Shown one piece after another: positions 12,890 to 24,242 of a DNA stretch of 64,000 nucleotides (position 1 is its first letter; each line of letters begins with the position of its first letter). The position numbers and the translations under genes are program-made. The stretch is taken from contig OY987264.1 of the NCBI GenBank assembly GCA_963920665.1, forward strand, positions 25,772,906 through 25,836,905, given 5' to 3'. The notes under the pieces were generated by a model. The model worked only from the letters and a program-made list of their open reading frames with translations, did not search any database and was not told the DNA's origin. Origin of the DNA: Straminergon stramineum. Taxonomy: Eukaryota; Streptophyta; Bryopsida; Hypnales; Calliergonaceae.

Positions 12890-13423
12890 GTATTCATGGT
12901 GAAATGTGGACATCTACGATGATGTCCCAAAACATCTAGATGTTTAAGTTGATGTCTCAATAAACGTTTGGACATCTATATTGATGTCTCAAAAAACTTC
13001 TAGACGTCTAAGTTGATGTCTTCAAAAACAATATTAAATTTCTTAGACAACAAAAAAATGTGTTGACATGACATGCTACATCATCCTTGATGGATGCCAC
13101 GTCACTTTTTTTCCCCAATGCCACGTTAGGTGCCACCTCAGATGCCACATCATAGACAAGAATGGATGAAAAAAATTCCTATGTGGCTTCCTGCACATGC
13201 GTGGCATTGAGATGGCAGCCACATGGCGACCTTATAGACCCCATTGACCCATGTTTTTTGCAATGTCTGGTAGAAAACATGGTGATGTTAGGCTAGATTT
13301 TCGATGTTTTTGGCACATCCTTGGCAATGCAATTTTTTGGACATCTATGTAGACATCGAAAAACATCATGCATAACATGCCAATGCAGAATCTTGACATA
13401 AAAAAAATAGGTTTCTTATAGTG
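12890..13423. repeat. Right subterminal repeat region of the CACTA element
   Basis: Repeated GATGTC(T/C)C, ACATCTA and TAGACGTCTAAG words at 12890-13030, then GCCACGT(C/T) / GATGCCACAT words near 13090-13160. These mirror the left subterminal block. The region ends in GGTTTCTTATAGTG, the inverted terminus. Confidence 0.6.
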
Positions 13424-14295
13424 TACAACATTTCCTTCAAGCTACCTTGTTACAATTATAAGCAATGTAGAGGTGAATCACATTGAATAACTTAGTTTTA
13501 AAAGAGAAATGAATAAGGAGATCCGAATTGTATTGTTGTAATATTACATTGGTATACGAGCTGATCATTTTTCAATCAAGTTGTCTCTCATGTGCTAGTT
13601 TGCATAGTCTTGGGTCTCATGAGTTATTTTTGCTTCTGTTTTTTGGAGCTATTATGTGCCAATGCACCATCCACCATTATTGATTTATTTTTATCAACTT
13701 CAATGAGCCTTGTGTGGTTCATATCACATTATTGATAGGAGATGATGTAAACAATTTCCATGTCATGATTGAAACTTTTTGACAATTTGGTATTAAATAT
13801 TGACAATAGTGGAACACTGATCTACTTTATTTTTGCACTTGCTATTGAATTTCTAATATTATAGGTCTGATTTCATTTTATTTTACAACATTTTATCAAA
13901 AAGGAACTATAATTATATAAAGAATTAAGAAAATAGAATAATAATTAATTTATGGTGAAGTTGCTAGTAAAATATAATATCCACCTATTATCTTAGATGA
14001 CTTCTGTAATACTTTGTGTGGCTTCTTGAATCCTCCTAAAGTTTCTTCTAAACCACACTTGTGGCTTCTCAAAGCATCCTAATAGTCCCTAGGGTTTTAT
14101 AGTATTTCCTAGAAGATCTTACATTTCTTTGAATCAACTTCAAGACATAGTGATAGTATATATTGTAGGCAAGATGAGAGGGACCTCAATCTTCCCAATG
14201 CAAGTCTTGGTCCTCTTGGAGCATTGTTTTTAAGCTTTGTATAACATGATTAAAAAATATCTTTGACATTTTGTTGTGTACATACTTTTGTCCTC
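13424..14295. other. Intergenic DNA, no recognised feature
   Basis: AT-rich, without coding signal or a repeat that I can match elsewhere in the window. Confidence 0.5.
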
Positions 14296-14299
14296 TTAA

Positions 14300-15694
14300 C
14301 CCCTCAACGCCCAAGCAGCGAAAATCTTGCCTTTCAGGAAACTATAATTTGCACTTGTGGTGTCAAATTTCGCCCAATTGAAAAAAATTCTGAAAGGAAG
14401 TTGGAGGATTTTCCAAGTAGAACCCAACAACATCATTGCTAACAAGTAAGAAGGGATTCAAATTACACGGTAGAGCCTGATTTGGTGCCCAATATATTGT
14501 GGGACATGGTTGTTTGGATGGAAGTCTAGATTATGATTGGTTGTAGCCAATGAGCTATTGTTGTATCAACTTCCTCACATGAATCCAATGTATGGAGCCG
14601 CAATTGTTGTATGCAATCGTGATTGTTTGTTTTTGGCACTTATGTTTCCTTGAGGAGTGTCGATTGTGGGAGGAGTGGTGAGGGAGAGATGGCAGTTGCA
14701 ATGTAGCCATGGCACTTTGGGGCAATACGGTTTTTAGATGCACAACTCAAAAAGTGCTCTATGCTGCTGATGAAAGAGTGTGTAATTGAAGATGAGCTGT
14801 GAAGACCTTCCCTAACTTGCAGCTGCACAAACCTTTTTCTAATGTGGAGATTTGGTCCCCATGCTCATTCAGTGCTTTGTGTTTGTTGAGTACAAATTTT
14901 GACTAAGACCGCCTGGGGTACTTGATGTGTGTGCATGGGGTTTGTTTTGAATTATAAATAATATGCTAAACACACTAGTTTCTAATTTTGAAGAACATGC
15001 TAGACACTACAGATGGTACTCATGTCGATTGAGAGCTTCTATATGGTTGCATAGTCAAGTTGTTGATATTGCCTCTAGATTGCATTGCACTACATGTGTG
15101 CATTAGAGCACATAGTTTAGGAATCTGGAGTTGCAAGTTAGACAATGCAATTGTTCTTAAACCTTGTAAGTCACTGATATTGCAATTTGAATTTATATGG
15201 CTTTACACACTATCATACTCTTGAAAATCACGCATGACAAGGTCCTTGCAATTTGACCAGCCCCTAGCGAGTTGCAATTTCGCCCAATTGGTTACTGTTG
15301 CCCGTGGGTGTCCGATGCAAATGCACCCCATTGAGTAGATTTGACTTTATTGCTTTTGTAATTGGAAATAAGCAAAAGAGACACCTAGAGGCACCACCTC
15401 CCAAATTTTTGCACTCTCAATCGCAATGCATCACTCATGAGGTCTACTGAAAGTACCAAAGTCACAAAAATTATCTTTGAAGCGATATCGGTCAGTCTAC
15501 CTAGATCGTTATAGACTTCACATCCATACACTGAAATCAGCATGTTCTACACTCAACTAATATATAAGTGAGTTAACTATACTAATCAATGGTGAAATAT
15601 CAAACAAGCATCGAAGCCACACACAGATTAGTGTTGAGTTGTGGTAGCTTAGATGGTGTCTCTAGCATATTGTTTTAACTAGGGCGTTGAGGGG
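14300..15694. mobile_element. Element G: TTAA-flanked non-autonomous element, 1.4 kb
   Basis: Left boundary is TTAA (14296-14299) followed by CCCCTCAACGCCCAAG. Right boundary, reverse-complemented, is CCCCTCAACGCCCTAG next to TTAA (15695-15698). This gives a terminal inverted repeat with 15 of 16 positions identical and a 4-bp TTAA duplication. The interior is non-coding apart from short chance frames. The ends resemble those of elements A, B and C, while the interior is different. Confidence 0.75.
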
Positions 15695-15698
15695 TTAA

Positions 15699-18600
15699 TA
15701 GTCATGAGTTTTATTGGGAAGTTGATAGGTATCACACACTCATGATTTTGATCTTTTGATATAGTTGTGGGGTTTATTGATTGATAGGTATTGCACACAT
15801 TTGCTCTTATACTACTTTGGGTTATTCAATCCTTGATATAAGGTGGACAAACCCCAATGGATACACCTACAACAATAAGCAAGGCAAAAAAATTCCAACA
15901 AACACGCCCTTAAGAAAATCCCAATGCTAATGTGCAAAACTAAACCTAATCAACTATACCCCTCTAAAAATCTAACACCAATGCGCAGAGAAAAATAGAA
16001 ACAAAGAAACCTGAGGGCCTACAAGCCAAAACAACTTAATCACGCGTACAAATATTATTGAGCACCCCCATGTGCTATGATGGAATCTAGTGTGGGTTTA
16101 GCTAGTTGTCATGGTAAAATGAGTGCCCCTAAAGAAGACAACAATCACAATATAAACCACCGCAACTCATATTGACAACCCTACTAAAACAACAAGCACA
16201 ATCTAGAAGGGAATAGAATGAAGCTAGGCGCAATCATTGAAACTCTAACGCACGCCTTACCAACACTCTTGGGTAGAAGAAGGGATGTATCCAAAGGAGA
16301 GAATACATGCGGCACAATTGGAGAATCACAAAGACCTTCTTCACTAACAAGCATTGCTGTGGTTGAGTTTTAAGACAAAGAACGGGATTTTTGGATGGAG
16401 GCGAGCAAGCAAGGAAACAAAATCTATATAAGAGCATAAACTTCTTATGGAATTGCTAAATGATTTAGGAAAATTTGTGAAGGGTTCTACAAGATGCAAC
16501 TTTATATAAAATTATAATTATTGTTAGAATAGATCTGTAATGTAGATTTTGCCTATTCTACAAAACCCAGGGAAATATAGTATAGGGGGGTAATTCCTAA
16601 GGAAAGGTCAATAAGTCTAACGTTTGCGTGACTAAGGTCACTCGTTTACGTATTTTGAATATTTATCTATTGTGTTTTCTGGCTTGATTCAAGAAATAAC
16701 CCAAGGAAATACTTTAAATGTCAATTTTTCACAGTCCAAATTTCCAATGCTATATTATAGACTCAATGGATGACGTCACAGTCCTGTCTAGTGTGTGGCT
16801 CATGTCAATTCTCAAGTCAAATTGTCAGGGAATTGTCAATTTGTCTTTATGCATGCCCTAGCCACTTAATATTAATATTGTATAAATATTTATAAAAATA
16901 TCAAATATCTTGCACATAAATTCAATCCTCTTTTCTTTCTCTCCTTCGTCTAAACCGTATTAATTTAATTGCAACTTTTATTTCATAAAATAATTCGGTC
17001 CCCTAATTCTGTGCAATCAAAAATTCCAAAAGAAGGAATTAGTTCTTTCTTGGGGCTTGAGTAATTCTTCACATCAACCCATTTCGCTCCAGTCTCCCTT
17101 TAAGTCAATTTATTTTTGAGCTTGTATGTGGTTGAGTCAATTGGCCTTATTATCCATCCATGGACACACAACCAAGAAACTAGACCTATTACCATGCACA
17201 AGGTCTAATACCAAGCCCAGTCGACTTTCCACCTACCTCCAACTACATTGTCGACTTGACTCCCTTCTATAGCAAAGGCAAATCCCAACTACCGGATATA
17301 CTTTATATATGATTTGACATAATTTCAGATTTTATTTATAATATTTTTAGTCTGAGCCATAAATTTAATTTAATTCAAAACTCAATTCATCAATTTGCAT
17401 CACATACTACACTTGTTACAACTGGACCATGTCTATTTGAGACTCTCCAATACAATCTAACCAATACGCTATCAATTAGACTTAATCGGTCATTTGGACT
17501 TACACTGTACAACTTTTACTCAATTTGACAACCAACCAGGATCTATTATTGTCCAGCAGACTGTTCATTGTTTTATATCGATTTGACAAACTACACACAC
17601 ATTGACTGCATCTAAACATTTATTAGTAATTTAGCTAGCATCACAGCTTTGCAGTAAACTTGACATAGATTATCAATTTGCGATTTTTTTACCAATATGC
17701 ACTCATGGATACCATAACTTAGAACTTTAATTTCATAACAGTATAATTCAGCAGCTCGACAACTAGATTTTCCATACGACTGAATAATTCCACACTTCAC
17801 ACCTTTTGTGAATTAATTATTTCAAGAGATCGTCAATTTGTCTTCATAGTTCCAGTTTGGATTCACAACTAATTTAGCCAAATAGATTATTCAAACACCA
17901 CTCATACAACTACATAGCACCTAAAATTATACTAACCACACTTGGCAATTAATTAATTAATTTACTTGATAATTTTATGACACAACTTCCATGCTCAAAA
18001 ATACACAATCAAATTGACAATATTCTCAGTTCATCACACAAGCACCATTGCACAGTTGATTAATCTCTAAGTCCAACTACAAACGCTCACACAAGTATAT
18101 ATTTAGTAATCATCAAAAATACACATACACACAAATTTTAGCACATCAATTAGATCGCAGCACAGTTGCTTCAATTCTTCCAATTTCGACTTGACTGAAG
18201 CTCCACAGGCAACCACCACAACAACCAAGGCTGAATCACTCAACCAAATAGACAAGTACTACTTTCTCAACAAAAACAATCCGACAATTACAAATTTAAA
18301 GCTTGAAAATTTTTACAATAGAATCGCCGAAGTACAGTGAGTCATACGACCTATATGAACTACCTTAAAAGCAAATCGACCTTTGGACTTATAGTCCCAA
18401 AACCGGGAAGATGACTTTTCGTAGAGAGCTACAACTATTCAACTTGACTTTTAAATCTTTATGAATTCGCCTTGCTTCAAATCCTAGAAAATCCACCCAT
18501 TCAATTCTAATGAAGTATTTATATTGCTAATTGACTTACTAATGGAAATGAGGCGAATTGACAACCCAATTTACACTTGAAAAATTAAATTGACACAAAA

Positions 18601-20290
18601 TTGAAAAATTTATAGCACTACAAGATCACATTCAATATAATTGAAGAAAGGAAGATATGCTAATTGAGTAGTACAAAGAATAGGTAAGACAAATACTACA
18701 ATACATCTAACAATTGATTTAGAACTCCAAATTTTGTAGAAATGAATTTCAAACTATGACTACTTATTGAGAATTACAAGCTACTTCCAAAAAAGCAATC
18801 TCGTAAATGACAGATAAATGAAGTGAAGGTTTAGGGAGAATACCCAATATACAACAATATTTTTCAATCAAAATATCTTGAATTTAAGATAGCAACAATC
18901 ACACGTTGACTTTGGAAAACAACATGGCGAGCAATGGGGGAGCATGTGTATCATGGTGGATTATGAGTCTTGGAGAAATTAGAAAACAGATTGCGAGCAC
19001 TGCTTGGAAGAGTGCAAAAATTAAAATAAAAAACACAAACAAAGTGAATCCCACATCATTGAAGGTAATGAAGACATTTTCAAATCTGAACCCAATAAAA
19101 TTAGCACCTACAATTCAATAAGGATGGAATGTCTGCCATTAAAAAAACAAGCAAAGTTAAAAAATATATCTTCAAATAATAAAGAAAAAAAGTAAAGAAA
19201 TCAAGAAAAGTAAAGAAGAAATGGAAAAAAGAACAAACTCAACATAAAACATGAAAAGAGAGAAAAAACAAGACATAAGAAAAATGAAACATTAATTTTT
19301 TTGTCAATTTATCAAAGAAAGAAGTCTTTAGACGTACAAGAAAAATGTACAAACAATATTGTCAATTTCAACAACTCTTATGCAACACTTTTGAAATAGA
19401 ATAGTTTAGAAATATAAATGGTACCCTTCAATTTTTATAGGAGACCAACTTGTAGAGACTATGCATTTCTTTTTTATCTAATATGTTAGTCTTAGGTCTT
19501 GTGTTACAATATATAGAGATAGTAGATATTTCAACCTCAAAATCTATCCACTATGTGGTCTTTTATATTTATATTTCAACTACTCGGGAGCATTTGTAAA
19601 CCAATTCAATAAAACCATCACAAAAAAGGTGAATTTGCCTTTTTGTCTTTTCCAAACATAGAGTTAAGCATATCCACTAGATTTTGGAAGATTTTCGATT
19701 TAATGTTGTATTGTCTCTTCATTTTATAAACCCTAATTACCCACCAACGATCTATCTCTATTCTATAAAAGACGCATGTAGTAGACTCCTTCTTTGAACC
19801 TCCAGCTTCTTCCCCATAGTGGCCTTCACAACAAAAGAAGTAGTTACCGTGATTGAGTTCAAGAAATACACCCTTACAGATGCTACCTACACCAAGCACC
19901 ATCACAATGTGTTTTTTTTTTGTACACAAATAATCTCTACAATTGTTAAAATAAATCAATTCCCAAACAAATGTCAACCTATCTTTGGAAAAAATTGGAT
20001 TGCCATTCAACCCTAACCTCGAGTGGTTGATTCTTATTGGGGTTTATATATCATGTGCAAACAAAGGTTATTATTAAGGGTGGGGGTGGGGGTATTTTGA
20101 TAGGGGGATCATTTCGTTATACCAGATCAAGATCTAATTTTCTCATTTGTCATATTTTTAAGTACAATACACTTACTTTGAATTCTAATTAGAGGTCAAT
20201 TTTTTATACCATTTCTTCATAATAATTAAATTATTTTCATGTGTAGGACACAACATCAAGATCATCACATACAAATTATCACAAATTAGA
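15699..20290. other. AT-rich intergenic DNA, no confident gene
   Basis: No recognisable protein, RNA gene or terminal repeat pair. The stretch 16.5-18.3 kb is rich in CAATTTG / GACTTG words and has no open frame of note. One 130-residue minus-strand frame (20010-19618) is listed separately. Confidence 0.5.
19618..20010 (-). CDS. Unrecognised 130-residue open frame (doubtful)
   Basis: An ATG-to-stop frame of 130 codons, long for this AT-rich region. It has no domain, signal peptide or membrane segment that I recognise; its residues are mixed and include several Cys, Trp and Lys. No splice-linked neighbour or promoter element was found, and no repeat copy of it is visible in the window. It may be a fragment of a decayed mobile element or chance. 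I keep it only because nothing else explains its length. Confidence 0.15.
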   Translation of the reverse strand: MNGNPIFSKDRLTFVWELIYFNNCRDYLCTKKKHIVMVLGVGSICKGVFLELNHGNYFFCCEGHYGEEAGGSKKESTTCVFYRIEIDRWWVIRVYKMKRQYNIKSKIFQNLVDMLNSMFGKDKKANSPFL

Positions 20291-21396
20291 TAGTGATACT
20301 CATATCACAAGGTAGGAGGTTCTTAACCCCTCACCGTCTAAGGTCTAAATAGCTCCAAAAACAACATTCCTTTTGAAGTGTTACAAATATAAAAACTATA
20401 ATGTGATTCAAAATCAGCATACAAACACATTGATGAAAAAAAATTCATTGAATTGACTCATTGTGTCTGCAATATGGCTTTGAAATGTCAAAAAATAGCA
20501 AGAAAAGTTGCAAAAAACACATAAAAAATTGAAACTCCTTCTACTAAAATGCTTCTTAGTCACTCATAACTTCTTGGATTGATATGAAATTTTATACACA
20601 CAAATAAGACTAGTAAGTGCAACTTTTCCAAGAAAAATTATTGGAAACAAACATTGTATGAAGAAGAAACAAGCTGTCAAAGTTCAGTGTAAACCAAAAA
20701 TGTCAGGATTTTGAACTTCGAATTGCTCCCAGACATTCAAAACAATTTGGATTGACATACAAATTCTACTACAATAATTAGACTTCAAGGGGAAAATAAT
20801 CCAACAAATTTTATTGAAAAAGAACATTAGATGAAGGAGATACAAACCCGTGAAGTTGCAACCATCAAATGGAGTTTGGAGAACTAAAATTGAACCTATG
20901 AACTTCGATTGGCTTCCAAAACTTCAGACAATCTTGGATTGATCTGAAAATTTCACCACACAAACTAGAAGAGAGAGCACAAATTCTCCTACAAGTTTTC
21001 TTGAATTCGGTCATTGGATGCAAAAGTTACAGCACTTTGAAATTTACTTGAGGACATTTTTTGTCCCCTTCGGCGGTGAGGGGTTAAAGCACTTAGGCTT
21101 TAAAATTGCCCACCTCCTAAAATGTATCCTATTGTACATGTTTTTGTTTAGTTGTAGGTGCCAACAATGTTCAATAGTGTACATTTGAGGGGGAGGGGCA
21201 ATTTTAGAGCCTTATGCCATTTCAACTTTGAAAATTCATAATTGATTCCACAAAGCTCCCTAAAGTACAAAACAACTTGATTTAGATGCCAATTCCATTG
21301 TTCTTTAAAAGAAAATTTACTAAAACATATTTCAAGAAGTTTCACCTCTCCAAATTCGGTTTCAACTCCTAAATGGGCACTTTATTGACCTCTTAC
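20290..21396 (+). repeat. Repeat family F, copy F1, interrupted by element C
   Basis: The 5' part AAGGTAGGAGGTTC (to 20322) and the 3' part (21088 to about 21396, beginning AGCACTTAGGCTTTAAAA) together match the uninterrupted copy F2 at about 52146-52460. The 3' part starts with an inverted repeat: TTTAAAATTGCCCACCTCCT pairs with AGGGGGAGGGGCAATTTTAG about 60 bp later. Element C separates the two parts. Confidence 0.75.
20327..21083. mobile_element. Element C: TTAA-flanked element inserted in repeat F
   Basis: Left end CCCCTCACCGTCTAAGG follows TTAA at 20323-20326. Right end, reverse-complemented, CCCCTCACCGCCGAAGG precedes TTAA at 21084-21087; 15 of 17 terminal bases match. The 757-bp interior is non-coding and is built of about three diverged modules of ~180 bp. 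Each carries (C/T)TTGGATTGA(T/C)(A/C)T followed by AAA-rich text (about 20573, 20747 and 20933). The uninterrupted site at 52155-52168 reads GGTTCTAAAAGCAC, against GGTTC-TTAA...TTAA-AGCAC here. Confidence 0.85.
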
Positions 21397-23306
21397 ATTA
21401 GTCTATTTTGGCTATGAACATAGAACTACTATGGACCCATAAGAAAAATATACATGTAGCCCACATATTAGCCATTAAGTTTAAACATAAATTGTAGCCA
21501 AAAAGAATGACTAGTTTTTAACACATGAAGCATGGATTATAGTCTTTGAAGGAGTTTAAAATTAGGAAAATTGTGAGGTCAAGGCAAGGCTGCGAGTTTT
21601 AGATTTTCAGCACCCCTACAATGCAAATACAAAAAAATAATTTTTTTTTTGGAAATTTAAAAAAAATTAACAAATTAACAAAACAGCCAATCTAATGTGG
21701 CACTGAAGTGGCACAAATAGTGCCACGTCATCATTCCAAAATTTTAAAAATAAAAAACAATTTAAAAAAATCCATAATTGCACCACGGGGTGATGGGGGT
21801 GCAAAACTCATAGCCTTGTTGAGACATCAGAAATTTTCCTGATGATATTCACATGAATGGAAAACAATTAGTATACAAAAGCAAGTAGAAATGCCTCCCA
21901 ATTGAAGATTGATAGCATCTCATAATGTGGTGAGAAACACATGGAATACATCAAAAATGTAATTGTTTGTATCTAAATACGAATTTTGCATCAAAAATGG
22001 CACAAAGAATACATTGTCATTGAATCCTCTTGTGATTAAGGCTTATTGTTTATGTATAGAGCAACCAATTACCAAAAAAATGATTATTGTAGCATGGACT
22101 AAAAAGAGTATTATAGTAGGAGGGAATTGGTGAAAGTGGAAACTACTTAGAGAAGTTTAAGTTTGCAATTTCCACTCAAAAGGTGCAATCTAAATGAGTT
22201 GAAAGGTGTACCAATCTCAACCCTCTATATACTTCCTTTGTCTTGAAATAAATCCAAGATTTTCAAATATACTTGTCTCAAATTGAATTTGAAATTGGCT
22301 CTCCACAACTCGATGGACAACAACTAAAGCTAGTTCAAACATCCTAAAGCAAAAGCATCCATTGATACCACACTTCAAAGATTAAATAACAATTTGGTCC
22401 TTGCAAAGGGAATCAACATAAAAACTCTAACCAATCAAAGGCAAAGAATTCACCCTACAACTGTACAAAAATCACTACTAACTAATCTCTTGTTGAGAAT
22501 TTCCTAGAGTTGAATCACAAGACATTGCTAGAGTTGAATATAGAGGACATCAATAGATGCCATTGCACCAATGTTGCTTGGAGAATGATCAAAGTTAATA
22601 CCACTAGAGTAGTTCCAAGAAGGGCAAAAATTTATCGATTTCACCACTTGTTTTTAACATGCATCACTTTGATGTTGACTTCCATTCTTTCACACCTACA
22701 AGGGTTTAGTAGAAGTTATAGGATTTATGCAATTTGGGTAAAATAAGAGTAGCTCATGCATTAATCTAGCCATTTCTATAAAATCCCAAATTTATTTTGA
22801 GACAAAGAAAGAATTTTTATAGTTATATATTTTTACTTTTAGCAACTTTCTATAGGTTTGTACAATTTGTGGAAAAACTTGTATTTGATATATCAAAATA
22901 ACTCATTTTAAAATTATACATACACATATTATAGCAAAATTAGATTAAAAAAAAATAGAATGTTATAATCTTTGATACAATATAGGTTGCAATATAATGT
23001 AGAATTTTTTTTATTTGATTATGTTGCATACTTACTATCATATATTCAATCATTAACAAATTTATGAATATACTTAATGTTTCATTTAAAACAATGTTTA
23101 GAAATGAACACTCCAAAAAGCATATAAAATTTGATCAATGAAATTAATTGAATTTTTTTTAAATGATTTACATAATGGAGAATTTAAAACAATTGTAAGA
23201 GAATCAATAAAAAAATGAATGCAAACACAATGGAATCTAAAACAACAAACAAGTTCAATAAGAAAAAAATGGAACAAAAAAAGATAGAAACACCAAATTC
23301 AATTGT
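21397..23306. other. AT-rich intergenic DNA, no recognised gene
   Basis: Only short open frames, none with family resemblance. No repeat matching elsewhere in the window was noticed. Confidence 0.5.
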
Positions 23307-23310
23307 CTAG

Positions 23311-24238
23311 CCCCTAAATGTTTTTGACTATGTTTTCACTACAAACGCTCCAAAATTGCCACTTCTAGTTCAAGTACCGCATTTTAGGAAAAAAAACATT
23401 TTTGGACACATATAATTGTAAAATCTTGTAGTACACAGATTTGAGAAGATGTGGAAAAAACTTCATAAATTTCCACCATGTAGATTGTAAGATATTAGTG
23501 TTTGAATGGACAAAAATCTATTTTTTGGCCTTGTCGAAAAAATGGGCAGTTGCACTTCACAAGGCCACATTTGTATGAAAAAAAATTCCAAAATGGTGGT
23601 TACTAGTTGGATTCATTCTTCAAGGCAAGTTGGCTACATGCTTGAAAAAATTCAGATCATTTGGAATTGTACAACATATAGGAAAAAAATAGTGAGTACA
23701 AAGTAGAGAATGATTTTAAATACAAAATTGTTAAGAATTTTGTTATGGAATTGAAAAATGTTAATCCCAATGGTTGTAATGTTTTACTAAAAAATCAACA
23801 TCCTATGATTTTATTTTTTTCAAAAAATATTGAAAATTGAATAAAATAAATGGCTTCAAAGTTTATCTTAGAGTAGAGAATCCGAAACTACCTGCAAACT
23901 AAAACTCCTCATAACTTTCATCTCATGAATCAAAATGGAATGATTCAAAGCTTTACATGTATATATAAATCTAGAAAACCAATTTCAGATTTTTATTTCT
24001 TAAGAATGTGTTTATTTAAGAAATTTTTGGGTTGCCCAAAGATCAAAGAAAATTATGTATCATGCAATAACATTTTAACCATGTAGTCAAAAGTTATGAA
24101 AATTGTTGGACCCTAAAGCTACTCTTTGGGAACATATTGTGTGAAAATTTTAAAGAAAAGAATAAAAACTCCATTAATTTGTAGTTAGCTACCCAAAATC
24201 GCTATGTTGCCAAAAACTGTAGTTTGGTCCTTTAGGGG
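23311..24238 (+). mobile_element. Family A element, copy A2, flanked by CTAG
   Basis: Full-length copy of 928 bp. It begins CCCCTAAATG and ends CTTTAGGGG, flanked on both sides by CTAG (23307-23310 and 24239-24242) instead of TTAA. The next seven bases outside are CAATTGT on the left and ACAATTG on the right, so the pre-insertion target would have been a perfect 18-bp palindrome. Interior matches A1 and A3 closely; non-coding. Confidence 0.8.
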
Positions 24239-24242
24239 CTAG

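Larger units (their letters stand above)
5897..13423 (-). mobile_element. Decayed CACTA (En/Spm) DNA transposon
   Basis: The left end reads CACTATAAGAAAACC and the right end, reverse-complemented, reads CACTATAAGAAACC, a 13-14 bp terminal inverted repeat beginning with the superfamily signature CACTA. Inside both ends are several hundred bases of subterminal repeats built on GACGTGGCATC / GATGTGGCA and ACATC / GATGTC motifs in inverted arrangement, as in this superfamily. A transposase remnant lies on the minus strand near 11.3-11.8 kb. The flanking triplets (ACG on the left, TAC on the right) do not match, so the target-site duplication has decayed or one end is rearranged. A GC-richer block (about 6.8-10.15 kb) with a broken ORF sits inside and may be a nested insertion or captured cargo. 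Confidence 0.75.

Noticed and set aside
16500..18300. LTR retrotransposon terminal repeat
   Set aside because: A TGTTAGAATAG start-like sequence near 16.5 kb was considered, but no second copy, primer-binding site or polyprotein was found.
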